A stretch of 64,000 nucleotides of DNA from Streptomyces spinosus (GCF_020400655.1 NZ_JAINRC010000010.1:286599-350598); one strand, 5' to 3'; positions 7,353 to 15,434 are shown, numbered from the stretch's first letter. Notes: generated by a model from the letters alone, not told the origin. Numbers and translations: made by a program.

Positions 7353-8219
7353 GTGGTCAACCGAGACGAGGATCCAGGACAGGTGGCGGCCCGGCTCACC
7401 GGGCGCCCGGTCAGCGGGGCCCGGAGGTCTTCGGGCGCGCCCGCCGAAGTGCTGCTGGACGGCGGGACACCGGTGATGGTCAAGCGTGGCGACGGCCCCG
7501 GGGCGGTGCGCGCCGAGGTGGCGGGGCTGCGCTGGCTGGCGGCGGCGGACGCGGTCCGGGTACCGGCGGTCCTCGGACACGACGAGCACTGGATGGTGAC
7601 CGAGCGGGTTCCCACCGGCTCCCCGGACCCCGGGGCCGCACTGCGTTTCGGCCGGGCCCTGGCCGCGCTGCACACGGCCGGCGCGCCCCACTTCGGGGCG
7701 CCGCCCCCCGACGGGCCCGAGGACGCCTTCATCGGCCTCGCCCCCATGCGCAACGCGGCGGGCACCGAGTGGCCCCAGTGGTACGCCGAGCACCGCGTAC
7801 TGCCGTACGTGCGCGGCGCGGTCGACCGGGGCACGCTGCGGCCGGGCGAGGCGGCGGTGTTCGAACAGCTCTGCGCGCGGCTGCCCGGGCTGGCGGGGCC
7901 CGCCGAGCCGCCCGCCCGGCTGCACGGCGACCTGTGGAACGGCAACGTGCTGTGGGGCGCGGACGGCGAGGTCCGGCTGATCGATCCGGCCGCGCACGGC
8001 GGACACCGGGAGACCGACCTCGCGATGCTCCTGCTCTTCGGCTGCCCCCATCTGGACCGCGTCCTCGACGGCTACCGGCAAGCGGCGCCCCTGGCGGACG
8101 GCTGGCGGGAACGGGTGGGGCTGCACCAGCTGTTCCCGCTGCTGGTGCACGCGGTGCTGTTCGGGCGGGGGTACGCCGAACAGGCGCTGGCGGCGGCACG
8201 GGACGCGCTCGCGCGGTGA
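7353..8219 (+). CDS. Fructosamine kinase family protein
   Basis: This 288-aa protein kinase-fold enzyme belongs to the fructosamine / ketosamine-3-kinase family, which phosphorylates sugar-derived adducts on amines or proteins so that they fall off (deglycation). Visible motifs are the nucleotide-anchoring lysine in TPVMVKRG, the catalytic loop HGDLWNGNVLW with Asp193, and the metal-binding DPA motif with Asp211 (IDPAAHGGHRE). The length is right for the family. GTG 7353 is chosen because upstream sequence is low complexity and a -10-like box lies 6 nt before it. It is 99 nt upstream of the graspetide precursor gene on the same strand. A functional link to that peptide is possible but not shown. 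Confidence 0.9.
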   Translation: MVNRDEDPGQVAARLTGRPVSGARRSSGAPAEVLLDGGTPVMVKRGDGPGAVRAEVAGLRWLAAADAVRVPAVLGHDEHWMVTERVPTGSPDPGAALRFGRALAALHTAGAPHFGAPPPDGPEDAFIGLAPMRNAAGTEWPQWYAEHRVLPYVRGAVDRGTLRPGEAAVFEQLCARLPGLAGPAEPPARLHGDLWNGNVLWGADGEVRLIDPAAHGGHRETDLAMLLLFGCPHLDRVLDGYRQAAPLADGWRERVGLHQLFPLLVHAVLFGRGYAEQALAAARDALAR

Positions 8220-8245
8220 CCCGGAAGGAATCCCTCCGAAGCGTG

Positions 8246-8260
8246 CTCACGCACCGTGAG
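8246..8260. other. Small inverted repeat between kinase and precursor peptide genes
   Basis: CTCACG (8246-8251) and CGTGAG (8255-8260) pair around CAC. It lies 27 nt after the kinase stop and 25 nt before the -10-like box of the peptide gene, so it could be a weak terminator or an operator half of the peptide promoter. Confidence 0.35.
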
Positions 8261-8284
8261 GAAACCAATCACCCGTTCGACTCG

Positions 8285-8290
8285 TATAAG
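8285..8290 (+). promoter_or_regulatory. Probable -10 box of the tgmA-like precursor gene
   Basis: TATAAG lies in the short AT-richer stretch 29 nt upstream of ATG 8319, giving a leader that carries the GGGAGAG ribosome site. A GGAAAC sequence about 20 nt further upstream could be the -35 of an alternative sigma factor, but this is uncertain. Confidence 0.4.
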
Positions 8291-8318
8291 GACGTGAAAG
8301 CCGAATCAGGGAGAGACC

Positions 8319-8510
8319 ATGCAACCGTTCACGCTCAACTACGCGCGGCCCGCAGTGCAGTTGGACGTCACCGCTCCGTATGCGTACGACTCCGGACTGC
8401 AGTTGAACGTCCTCCCGGACGGGCGGATCGCCGCCACCGACCACGCGACCCTCAGAGCCCTCGGGACCACGACCTCGACCGCCGGTTCCAAGACGCACTT
8501 CGACGACTGA
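8319..8510 (+). CDS. tgmA: ATP-grasp-modified RiPP (graspetide) precursor peptide
   Basis: This is a 63-aa peptide preceded by GGGAGAG. The leader holds the family motif PFTLNYARP (residues 3-11), a Tyr/Asp segment APYAYDSGLQLNVLPDGR (19-36), and an Ala/Thr-rich linker. The C-terminal core TTTSTAGSKTHFDD (50-63) is rich in Thr and Ser hydroxyls and ends in two Asp, as expected when an ATP-grasp ligase forms ester bonds between hydroxyl and carboxyl side chains. Lys58 could also give an amide. The maturase gene starts 17 nt downstream. The family is the tgmA / SAV_5884-associated type known from Streptomyces genomes. The exact ring pattern cannot be read from sequence. Confidence 0.9.
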   Translation: MQPFTLNYARPAVQLDVTAPYAYDSGLQLNVLPDGRIAATDHATLRALGTTTSTAGSKTHFDD

Positions 8511-8527
8511 CCCGCGGGCTTCCACAG

Positions 8528-9511
8528 ATGACCGTGCTCATCCTGACCAGTGAAGAGGACGTGACGGCGGACATGGTGGTCCTCCGGCTGGGCGAGGCGG
8601 GCGTGCCCGTCGTCCGGCTCGACCCCGCCGATCTCACCAACGGGGTGGCGCTGTCGGGCGAGTACGTGCGAGGCGCCTGCCGGGGACACCTGTCCGTCGG
8701 CGGGCGCCTGGTGAGCATGAACGGCCTGCGCTCCGTCTGGGTGCGCAGGCCGGGTGAGCCGGCCGCCCGCGCCGCCCAGCCGTCCGCCTGGCTGACCGAG
8801 GAGTCCTCGCAGGCGCTGTACGGCATGCTGCGCTGCACCGACGCCCGCTGGATGAACCACCCGGACGCCGCGCGCCGGGCCCGGCACAAGCCCTGGCAGC
8901 TGCATCTGGCGCAGCGCAGCGGCCTCGCGGTGCCGGCCACGCTCATCACGACGTTCCCGCAGGCGGCGCGGGAGTTCGCGGACCGCTTCCCGGACCTGGT
9001 GGTCAAGCCGGTCTCCGGGGCGCACCCGCAGGAGCCGCCCCGGGCGGTGCCGACCAGCAGGGTCGCGCCGGACGCCGACTTCACGGCGGTCGCCTTCGGC
9101 CCGACCCTGCTGCAACGGCGGATCGCCAAGCGGGCCGACATCCGGCTCACCGTCGTCGGCGGCACGCTGCTGGCCGCGCGCAAGCCCGCCGACCCGGACG
9201 CCCACCCGGACGAGGTGGACGTCCGCTTCGCCCCGTCGGTCTCCCCCTGGCTGCCCGCGGACGTGCCGCCGCGCGTCGCCGAGGGCGTGCGGCGCTACAT
9301 GGCGGGCGCGGAACTGGCCTACGGTGCCTTCGACTTCGCGGAGGACGCCGACGGGATCTGGTGGTTCCTGGAATGCAACCAGTCCGGCCAGTTCGGCTTC
9401 GTGGAGATGGACACCGGCCAGCCGATCGCCGCGGCCATCGCCGGGTGGCTGGCGGGAGAGGGTGGTGCCGGCCGCGGGTGTGCGGACGGCGACCGGAGCG
9501 CGGCATCGTGA
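8528..9511 (+). CDS. tgmB: ATP-grasp ribosomal peptide maturase (graspetide synthetase)
   Basis: This 327-aa protein starts MTVLILTSEEDVTADMVVLRLGE, the typical N-terminal pre-ATP-grasp domain of the SAV_5884-type maturases. The ATP-grasp core follows: VVKPVSG with Lys160 for nucleotide binding, a central YGAFDFAE strand, and the metal-binding segment FLECNQSGQF with Glu282 and Asn284. These enzymes activate Asp/Glu side-chain carboxylates with ATP and join them to Thr/Ser hydroxyls or Lys amines of the precursor. Pairing with the 63-aa precursor 17 nt upstream supports the substrate. Many related clusters also carry an O-methyltransferase (aspartimide-forming type). None is adjacent here; a Gfo/Idh oxidoreductase follows instead, 35 nt downstream. 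Confidence 0.93.
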   Translation: MTVLILTSEEDVTADMVVLRLGEAGVPVVRLDPADLTNGVALSGEYVRGACRGHLSVGGRLVSMNGLRSVWVRRPGEPAARAAQPSAWLTEESSQALYGMLRCTDARWMNHPDAARRARHKPWQLHLAQRSGLAVPATLITTFPQAAREFADRFPDLVVKPVSGAHPQEPPRAVPTSRVAPDADFTAVAFGPTLLQRRIAKRADIRLTVVGGTLLAARKPADPDAHPDEVDVRFAPSVSPWLPADVPPRVAEGVRRYMAGAELAYGAFDFAEDADGIWWFLECNQSGQFGFVEMDTGQPIAAAIAGWLAGEGGAGRGCADGDRSAAS

Positions 9512-9546
9512 GGGTGCCGGGACCGGCTCGGAGAAAGGAACGCGAC

Positions 9547-10434
9547 ATGCGCATAGGACTGCTGGGAACGGGCCCGTGGGCCAAGGCGGCGTACGCCCCC
9601 GCCCTCGCCGGGCACACCGGCCTCGAGTTCGCCGGGGTGTGGGGGCGCCGGCCGGAGGCGGCCACGGAGCTCGCCGGGCAGTACGGCGTCGCCGCGTACG
9701 CCGACGTGGACGCGCTGCTGGCCGACGTGGACGCGGTGGCGGTGGCCCTGCCGCCGTCCGTGCAGGCCGAGTTGGCGGTGCGGGCGGCCCGGGCGGGCCG
9801 CCATCTGCTGCTGGACAAGCCGCTGGCGGTGACGGCCGCGCAGGGGCGGGCCGTCGTGGAGGCGGTGGAGAAGGCCGGGGTGGCGTCGGTGGTGTTCTTC
9901 ACCGCGCGCTTCCAGAAGGAGCCGGAAGCCTGGATCGAGGAACAGGCGGCCGTGGCGGGCTGGTTCACGGCGCGGGCGCAGTGGCTGGGGGCGGTGTTCA
10001 CCAGCGACAGCCCGTTCGCGGCCTCGCCGTGGCGGCGGGAGAAGGGTGCGCTGTGGGACGTCGGCCCGCACGCCCTGTCGGTGCTGCTGCCGGTCCTCGG
10101 CGACGTACGGCAGGTCGTGGCGGCGGCGCACGGCCCGGCGGACACCGTGCACCTGGTGCTCGACCACTCCACCGGGGCGTCGAGCACCCTCACGCTGAGC
10201 CTGACCGCCCCGTCGGCGGCGGCCGGGGCCGACGTCGAACTGCGCGGGGAGGCGGGTGTGACGGTCCTGCCGGGCAGTTCCGAGGGAGCGGTCCCCGCGC
10301 TCGCCCGGGCAGCCGACGCGCTGGTGCGGGCGGCCCGCACGGGCCGCCCGCACGCCTGCGACGCAGCGTTCGGCCTCCGGGTCACCGAGATCCTGGCCGC
10401 GGCGGAGGCCCGGCTGACGGACGGCAGGGAGTGA
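9547..10434 (+). CDS. Gfo/Idh/MocA family oxidoreductase
   Basis: This 295-aa NAD(P)-dependent oxidoreductase has ATG 9547 preceded by AAAGGAA. The N-terminal Rossmann fold shows MRIGLLGTGPWAKAAYAPAL and the conserved LLDKPLAVT (the E/D-K-P lysine motif) near residue 95. The C-terminal half is the alpha/beta domain, with GALWDVGPHALSVLL placing the catalytic Asp/His region. The family oxidises or reduces sugar and inositol carbons. The gene begins 35 nt after the graspetide maturase, so the two may be co-transcribed, but a role in peptide tailoring would be new and is only a possibility. Confidence 0.9.
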   Translation: MRIGLLGTGPWAKAAYAPALAGHTGLEFAGVWGRRPEAATELAGQYGVAAYADVDALLADVDAVAVALPPSVQAELAVRAARAGRHLLLDKPLAVTAAQGRAVVEAVEKAGVASVVFFTARFQKEPEAWIEEQAAVAGWFTARAQWLGAVFTSDSPFAASPWRREKGALWDVGPHALSVLLPVLGDVRQVVAAAHGPADTVHLVLDHSTGASSTLTLSLTAPSAAAGADVELRGEAGVTVLPGSSEGAVPALARAADALVRAARTGRPHACDAAFGLRVTEILAAAEARLTDGRE

Positions 10435-10441
10435 CGGCCCG

Positions 10442-10476
10442 GCGCCGGGGAGGAAACCGGTCCCGCTCCCCGGCGC
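10442..10476. terminator. Hairpin between convergent Gfo/Idh and GNAT genes
   Basis: GCGCCGGGGA at 10442-10451 pairs perfectly with TCCCCGGCGC at 10467-10476 across a 15-nt loop. It fills the 67-nt gap between the two convergent stop codons and could end transcription from both sides. Confidence 0.55.
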
Positions 10477-10501
10477 GGCGGGTCACCGCGCCCTCAGCGC
10501 G

Positions 10502-11410
10502 TCACCCCGCCGTGGCTTCGTGGTCGCTCCAGTAGTTGACGCGTTCCCGTACGACGGGGTAGCCGGCCTTGGTGAAGTGCGCGGCCATCGGGACGTTGCC
10601 CTGGTCGGTGGCGGCGGCGATGAACTCGGCGCCCTGTGCGGCCAGGAGGTGGGTGCACTCGGCGAGCAGGTCGTAGGCGTAGCCGTGGCCCCGGTGCTCC
10701 GGCACCACGCCGACGAAGGCGACACAGGGCCCGCCGGGGTTGCGCGCCGGGATGTGGATGCCGACCGGGTCGCCCTGCGGCGTGCGCGCGATCTGCCACC
10801 ACTCGCGCGGTGACGGGAACCAGCGCAGGATCTCCAGGTCCTCCCGGGCCGCCTGGTCCACGCCTCCCCGCTCGATGGCCCGGCGGGCGTGGGCGTCGAG
10901 CGTGCCGGAGGCGATGCGGCGCAGCAGGCCGAGGAAGACGTCGTCGTCCGGTTCGGGGGTGAACAGCAGTCGTCCGGGCCGCTCGGGCAGTCCCCGGTCC
11001 GGGGTCCAGCGGTAGAGGAAGCGCTGCACCAGGGGGCTGTAGCCGGCCTGGCGGGCGGCACTCTCCCGGACGGCCACCGCGTCCCGGCGCAGCGGGTCGT
11101 CGCGCCAGCCGGTGGGCAGGTCGAGCTCGAGTTCGGGTGTCTGCCAGGGTGCCGTCCGCAGCAGCTCGGCGCCCGCCTCCTCCTCGCCCTCGGCGACGTC
11201 GAACCAGTTGATCACGAGCGGCTCGGGGTCCTCGGGGCGGCCCCACCAGGCGGCGCGCGCCACGGTGCGGCCGTCACGCAGGGCGATGCGCTGCCAGTCG
11301 GGGCGGTAGCGGGTGGCGCGGTGCTTGTCGCTCAGCGCGAGCGGGTCGGGCATGGTGCGGAAAAGGTGCGCACTGCTCTCGTCGAGCGTGCGGATGACCA
11401 CGTCGGTCAA
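10502..11410 (-). CDS. GNAT family N-acetyltransferase
   Basis: This is a protein of about 302 aa. The acetyl-CoA binding signature lies near the C terminus (VAFVGVVPEHRGHGYAYDLLAE, then ATDQGNVPMAAHFTKAGY), as in tandem-GNAT enzymes. The N-terminal half, with ALSDKHRATRYRPDWQRIALRDG, is probably a degenerate first GNAT domain. The start is judged from the ribosome site: GGAGG lies 5 nt before a TTG at 11410, with a GTG nine bases further in (11401) as the alternative. The acceptor substrate is unknown. It stands alone, convergent with the oxidoreductase and divergent from the SpoIIE-type phosphatase gene at 11672. Confidence 0.88.
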   Translation of the reverse strand: MTDVVIRTLDESSAHLFRTMPDPLALSDKHRATRYRPDWQRIALRDGRTVARAAWWGRPEDPEPLVINWFDVAEGEEEAGAELLRTAPWQTPELELDLPTGWRDDPLRRDAVAVRESAARQAGYSPLVQRFLYRWTPDRGLPERPGRLLFTPEPDDDVFLGLLRRIASGTLDAHARRAIERGGVDQAAREDLEILRWFPSPREWWQIARTPQGDPVGIHIPARNPGGPCVAFVGVVPEHRGHGYAYDLLAECTHLLAAQGAEFIAAATDQGNVPMAAHFTKAGYPVVRERVNYWSDHEATAG

Positions 11411-11659
11411 GGAGTCCTCCGGGATGCGTACGGTGTGTGCGCTCCCGGTCTGGTCAGACGTGACACGCCCGCGGCACGGGGAGGGGGGAGCGCTGGATGG
11501 TGGTGATCCACATGACACTCGCCTCCTTGTTCCGTCCGTCTCGGGCGTGGTGATCACACACTAGGGGTTCGGCCGACGGGGGTCCACCGTTTTTCCGGGG
11601 GCTGTGCGCGCACCGCTCCCGGCGGTCCCGCCGCGCCGCGCGGACCGCCGGGAGCGGCG

Positions 11660-11665
11660 TAACTT
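11660..11665 (+). promoter_or_regulatory. Probable -10 box of a leaderless transcript (SpoIIE-type phosphatase)
   Basis: TAACTT is followed by exactly 6 nt and then GTG 11672, with no convincing Shine-Dalgarno. The geometry matches the other leaderless candidates in the window. Confidence 0.5.
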
Positions 11666-11671
11666 GGGGAT

Positions 11672-12778
11672 GTGGAATCGGTGCGCGGCCGGTCGTCGCG
11701 CGGGGACCGGGACGATCGCGGGTGGCTGCGGGGCGCGCCGCCGCCGTGGTGGATCCGCGCGCTGCCCGTGCTGCTGCTCGCGGCCGTCGGCTCGGCCACG
11801 ATGGTCACGTCGCACGCCCGCGACCTCGGCTTCCTGCTGGGTGCCATCCCGCCGCTGGCGGTGCTGTCCTACGGCCCGCTGCTGACCGGTCTGCTCGGCG
11901 TGGGCGCGATCGTGGTGCTGAACCTGCCGGCCACCCATCTGAACCTCCCAGGCAGCACGGACGTGCTCACCATCGCGTTCGTGGCCGCGCTGAGCGTGTT
12001 CGTGTCCTATGTGCGCAGCCACCGGGACGCCCAGCTCCACACCGAACGGGCGATCGGCGAGGCGGTGCAGCAGGCCGTGCTGCCGCCCCTGCCGGACCGG
12101 GTCGGGCGGGTGGGGTGCGCGTCCTTCTACCGGGCCGCGCAGGACGGGACGCTGGTGGGCGGCGACTTCTTCGACGTGCGGGAGGGGCCGTACGGCGTGC
12201 GCGCGGTGATGGGTGACGTGCGGGGGCACGGGCTCGCGGCGGTCGCGACGGTGGTGTCGCTGCTGGGGGCGTTCCGGGAGGCCGCACTGGACCAGCCGGA
12301 CCTGGAGTCGGTGGCCGCCCGGCTGGACCGCCGGCTCGCGGTGGACTCGGCGGGCGTCCGGGACGGGGAGCTGTTCGCGACCGCCCTGCTGCTGGAGTTC
12401 GCGGCGGACACGGCCGTGGTCCGGCTGGTGGCGTGCGGTCATCCGGTGCCGGTCCTGCTGTGCGAGGGACAGGCCCGGGAGGTGGCCGTCGCGCCCGGTC
12501 CGCCGCTCGGCATCGGGCTGGTGGGGGTGGATCCGCCGAAGGGGGCCACCGTGGCGCTGGGACCGGGCGACCGGCTCTTCCTGGCCTCCGACGGCGTGTG
12601 GGAGGCGCGGGACGGCACCGGTGCCTTCTACCCGCTGCCGGAGCGGCTGGCCGCCCTGTCCGGCGTCCCGTCCGCCGAGCTGCCCGGCACGGTGTGGGCG
12701 GACATGGCCCGGCGGCGCTACGCGATCCGCGACGACGTCACCATGCTGGTGCTGATGCCCGCGCTGTCCGCCGGCTGA
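11672..12778 (+). CDS. Membrane-anchored PP2C (SpoIIE) family protein phosphatase
   Basis: This is a 368-aa protein. About four transmembrane segments occupy residues 26-113, followed by a short helix (AIGEAVQQAVLPPLPDRVG) and the SpoIIE/RsbU-type PP2C domain. Metal-binding signatures are present: GGDFFDV with Asp165, GDVRGHG, LFLASDGVWEARD and the terminal RDDVTMLVL. Such enzymes dephosphorylate anti-anti-sigma factors and release sigma factors in partner-switching pathways. No PAS, GAF or kinase domain is attached, so the input probably comes through the membrane part. GTG 11672 fits a leaderless start. The 3' end is 18 nt from the convergent Lrp gene. Confidence 0.9.
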   Translation: MESVRGRSSRGDRDDRGWLRGAPPPWWIRALPVLLLAAVGSATMVTSHARDLGFLLGAIPPLAVLSYGPLLTGLLGVGAIVVLNLPATHLNLPGSTDVLTIAFVAALSVFVSYVRSHRDAQLHTERAIGEAVQQAVLPPLPDRVGRVGCASFYRAAQDGTLVGGDFFDVREGPYGVRAVMGDVRGHGLAAVATVVSLLGAFREAALDQPDLESVAARLDRRLAVDSAGVRDGELFATALLLEFAADTAVVRLVACGHPVPVLLCEGQAREVAVAPGPPLGIGLVGVDPPKGATVALGPGDRLFLASDGVWEARDGTGAFYPLPERLAALSGVPSAELPGTVWADMARRRYAIRDDVTMLVLMPALSAG

Positions 12779-12796
12779 CCCCGTCGTCCCCGCCGG

Positions 12797-13246
12797 TCAG
12801 CCCACGTCCCACAGGAAGCGGTGGGTGTGGATGCCGAAGTACGGGAAGGACCGGACCTCGCGGACGCCCTCGATCGGGCGCACCACGTCGTTGACGAAGT
12901 CGAGCAGTGCCTTCGGGCCGGGTGCGACCACCTCGGCGAAGAGGTCGAAGCCGCCCGAGGTGAGCACCGAGTAGACGACCTCGGGGCGCTCGGCGAGGGT
13001 GTCGGCGACGGTCCGGGGGTCGCCGTCGACGCCGATGCCGAGCAGGGCCATGGCCTGTCCGCCCATGGCCATCGGGTCGGTGACGCCGACCACCTGGACC
13101 GCCTTGGAGTCCAGCAGCCGCTGGAGCCGCTGCCGGGCCGCCGAGGCGGACAGCCCGACCTTGGGGCCGAGGTCGGCGTAGGCGATACGGCCGTCGGTCT
13201 GCAGCTCGCGCAGGATGGCCCGGTCGATCTCGTCCATGTCCTTCAT
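12797..13246 (-). CDS. Lrp/AsnC family transcriptional regulator
   Basis: This is a 149-aa regulator. The N-terminal helix-turn-helix (DEIDRAILRELQTDGRIAYADLGPKVGLSASAARQRL in outline, residues 4-45) is followed by the RAM/AsnC effector domain with VVGVTDPMAMGGQAMALLGI and SGGFDLFAEVV. A second possible start, MDEID, lies three codons in. It begins 19 nt after the aminotransferase stop on the same strand, so the two form an operon. Lrp proteins sense amino acids, which suits control of an aminotransferase; direct control of this operon is supported by phased repeats at its promoter (14688-14719). Confidence 0.92.
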   Translation of the reverse strand: MKDMDEIDRAILRELQTDGRIAYADLGPKVGLSASAARQRLQRLLDSKAVQVVGVTDPMAMGGQAMALLGIGVDGDPRTVADTLAERPEVVYSVLTSGGFDLFAEVVAPGPKALLDFVNDVVRPIEGVREVRSFPYFGIHTHRFLWDVG

Positions 13247-13265
13247 CCCGTCCGGCTCCCCTTCC

Positions 13266-14615
13266 TCAGGCGGCCAGTTCGGCGAGCGCGGCGGCGAACA
13301 CCTCGGTGTGGGTGTCGACGTCCTGCTCGGTGGTGTCCGGGCACATCAGCGCCATGTTGTGGAACGGGGTCAGCAGGATGCCCCGGTTGGCGAGGTAGAG
13401 GTGCAGGTAGTCCTCCAGCTCCGGGTCGGAGGCCGCCGCGGACTCGGTGCCGGTGCGCGGGGCCGGGGAGGTGAAGCGGTACTCGGTGCGGGCGCCGAGC
13501 CGGCTGACCGACCAGGGCAGCCGGTGGGCCTCGATGCCCGCCCGGACGCCCGCCTCGAAGCGCTCGGCGAGGCTCGCCATCCGGGCGAACGCCTCGTCGG
13601 TCAGCACGTGCTCCAGGGTGGCGCGGGTGGCCGCGACCGACAGCGCGTTGCCCGCGAGGGTGCCGCCGACGCCGCCCATGTCGACGAGGTCGAGGTCGGT
13701 GCGGCCGAGCAGCCGGTCGGCGAGTTCGGCGGAGAGCCCGTAGGCGCCGGCCGGGATGCCGCCGCCGATCGCCTTGCCGATGGTGAGCAGGTCGGGCTCC
13801 AGGTCCCAGGCGGCCGTGCAGCCGCCGGGCCCGGCGGAGAAGGTGTGCGTCTCGTCGTTGACGAGCAGGGCGCCGTACCGCCGGGTCAGCTCGCGGACGC
13901 CGGCGAGGTAGCCGGGTTCGGGCAGCACGATGCCGATGTTGGTGAGGGCGGGCTCCATCAGGACGGCGGCGACGTCGCCGTGCGCCAGCTCCCGCTCCAG
14001 CCCGGCGAGGTCGTTGAACTCGGCGACCCGGCTGGTCAGCGTCACGTCGCAGGGCGCGCCGACGTTGCCGGGGCGGGCGGTGCCGGTGCCGTCCGGGCCG
14101 GTGACGATCAGCGACTCGTCCACGCTGCCGTGGTAGCAGTAGCTGTTGACGAGGATCTTCGGCCGGCCGGTCACGGCACGGGCGAGCCGGATCGCCCAGC
14201 GGTTGGCGTCGGTGGCGGTGAGCGAGAAGCTCCAGCGGGCCAGGCCGAAGCGGCGGGTCAGTTCGGCGCCGACCCACTCGGCGTCCTCGGTGGGCAGCAT
14301 GGCGGTGGCCCCGCCGAGTTCGGCGTACCGGCGGTGCACCGCCTCGGTGACGGGAGCGGGTGAGTGGCCGGCCATCGCGCCGGTGTCACCGAGGCAGAAG
14401 TCGATGTACGCGTGACCGTCGACGTCGGTGACCCGGGCGCCGCGCGCCCCGGCCAGGTAGCGCGGGAAGGCACCGGCGGTCTTGTTCATCCAGGTCATCG
14501 GGACCCGGCCGAAGAGGTGGTCGGCGCGCGCGTACGCCGCCCGGGAGCGCGGGTTGCGGCGTTCGGCCTCGGCGCTCTCGCGGGCCAGAAGGGCGGGCAG
14601 ACGCGTGCGGTCCAT
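13266..14615 (-). CDS. Class III (fold type I) PLP-dependent aminotransferase
   Basis: This is a 449-aa enzyme. ATG 14615 (MDRTRLPALLARE) has GAGGTGTCCC upstream. The family signatures are clear: DVDGHAYIDFCLGDTGAMAGH, the cofactor-binding NDETHTFSAGPGG, and the Schiff-base lysine in LLTIGKAIGGGIPAGAYG. It resembles glutamate-1-semialdehyde aminomutase and related transaminases. The sequence does not allow a substrate call, and it lies away from any hem cluster. It is co-transcribed with the Lrp gene, with a well-formed promoter (TTGAGA, 18 bp, TACGCT) about 35-65 nt upstream. Amino acid catabolism or a specialised transamination is inferred. Confidence 0.92.
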   Translation of the reverse strand: MDRTRLPALLARESAEAERRNPRSRAAYARADHLFGRVPMTWMNKTAGAFPRYLAGARGARVTDVDGHAYIDFCLGDTGAMAGHSPAPVTEAVHRRYAELGGATAMLPTEDAEWVGAELTRRFGLARWSFSLTATDANRWAIRLARAVTGRPKILVNSYCYHGSVDESLIVTGPDGTGTARPGNVGAPCDVTLTSRVAEFNDLAGLERELAHGDVAAVLMEPALTNIGIVLPEPGYLAGVRELTRRYGALLVNDETHTFSAGPGGCTAAWDLEPDLLTIGKAIGGGIPAGAYGLSAELADRLLGRTDLDLVDMGGVGGTLAGNALSVAATRATLEHVLTDEAFARMASLAERFEAGVRAGIEAHRLPWSVSRLGARTEYRFTSPAPRTGTESAAASDPELEDYLHLYLANRGILLTPFHNMALMCPDTTEQDVDTHTEVFAAALAELAA

Positions 14616-14956
14616 GGGACACCTCGACAGAGACGGAGAGGGAATGGCGTGAGCGTACGACGGAAACAATGCGCTTCTCAAGGCCTGACGCTCGAATCAA
14701 TTGTCCGTACGCTCGAATCGGGCGCATCGAGCGCACTTCCTCCCTCGGACGAGTGGCACACCCCCGTAACCCCGGCTGACGAACCCGCGCGCGGAGTCCG
14801 AACATCCCACCTCAAACGCCAGGGCGCGCCACCCCTTCCGCCACATAGAAATATCTACAACGATGCATATGCCGGGCTGGCGTGCGGACGCACGGAGTGC
14901 CCGGACACAGCCGTTCCCTGCGCCCGGGCAGGCGAGCGAGGACATCCGGAGCGTGC
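14616..14956. other. Intergenic region with the aminotransferase promoter; no gene seen
   Basis: This 341-nt stretch between the divergent aminotransferase gene and the primase-polymerase-like gene contains the promoter and repeats annotated separately at 14652-14719. The rest (14720-14956) has no convincing coding frame or ribosome site until the ATG at 14957. Confidence 0.6.
14652..14719 (-). promoter_or_regulatory. Promoter of the aminotransferase-lrp operon with phased repeats
   Basis: Read on the minus strand, TTGAGA (14676-14681) and TACGCT (14652-14657) with an 18-bp spacer form a good housekeeping promoter. Upstream of the -35, the 11-mer ACGCTCGAATC occurs twice in direct repeat, at 14688-14698 and 14709-14719, exactly 21 bp apart. 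The inverted form GAGCGTAC overlaps the -10. Multiple in-phase half-sites are typical for Lrp proteins; binding by the operon's own Lrp protein is inferred. Confidence 0.55.
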
Positions 14957-15430
14957 ATGACGAACACGATGTGGATGCGGGGCGTGGAGTGGCTGGCGGC
15001 GGCGTCGGCCGACCCGCGCGCCTGCAAATGGGAATGGGACCACGGCGAGGGCGTCGCACTGCTGGAGGCCGGCCGCTTCTGGGACGTGCTGAGCGTCCCC
15101 GACCGGCTGGGACTGCTCACCCTGGACCTGCTGTGGCGGCCCGGCCTGCCGGTGCCGGGGCCGACGCTGGTGGACACGGCGGCGGGCAGGGTGGGGTTCT
15201 TCCTGCCGCCGCAGCCGTCCGACGGCTGGATCGGCGCCGGACTGCGCTACGCGACCAGGGGCTCCTGGGTCACCGTGCCACCGCCCTACCGGCCCGCGCG
15301 CTCCCTGGAGTGGCTCGTGCCACCCGACGGCACCGGAGCGCTGCACGCGCCCGGTGCCCTGGAGGAAGCGCTGCAACAGGCCAACGGCACGCTGGCGGTA
15401 CTCACCCCGCTGTGCGCGCCGCACCGGTGA
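14957..15430 (+). CDS. Small protein resembling the N-terminal prim-pol domain family of Streptomyces
   Basis: This 157-aa soluble protein starts MTNTMWMRGVEWLAAASADP. Recognisable blocks are KWEWDHGEGVALLEAGRFWDVL, GPTLVDTAAGRVGFFLPP, and the late GSWVTVPPPYRPARSLEWLVPPDGTG. They recall Streptomyces proteins annotated as bifunctional DNA primase/polymerase N-terminal-like, but the catalytic acidic residues of a true primase-polymerase are not evident. A nucleic-acid role is therefore only a suggestion. It stands alone, with its 3' end 4 nt from the convergent small gene. Family assignment is from remembered sequence patterns and should be treated as tentative. Confidence 0.7.
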   Translation: MTNTMWMRGVEWLAAASADPRACKWEWDHGEGVALLEAGRFWDVLSVPDRLGLLTLDLLWRPGLPVPGPTLVDTAAGRVGFFLPPQPSDGWIGAGLRYATRGSWVTVPPPYRPARSLEWLVPPDGTGALHAPGALEEALQQANGTLAVLTPLCAPHR

Positions 15431-15434
15431 CGGT

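Noticed and set aside
7353..8219. Longer start for the fructosamine-kinase-like gene beginning at 7146
   Set aside because: The upstream 69 codons are low-complexity Arg/Gly/Ala, without a ribosome site, and overlap the preceding terminator region.
6209..9511. A very long open frame on the plus strand reading Gly/Arg/Ala-rich sequence before the ATP-grasp gene
   Set aside because: Most of it is a shadow of the SCO6745-like and kinase genes in another frame. Only the part from 8528 has a real start and conserved sequence.
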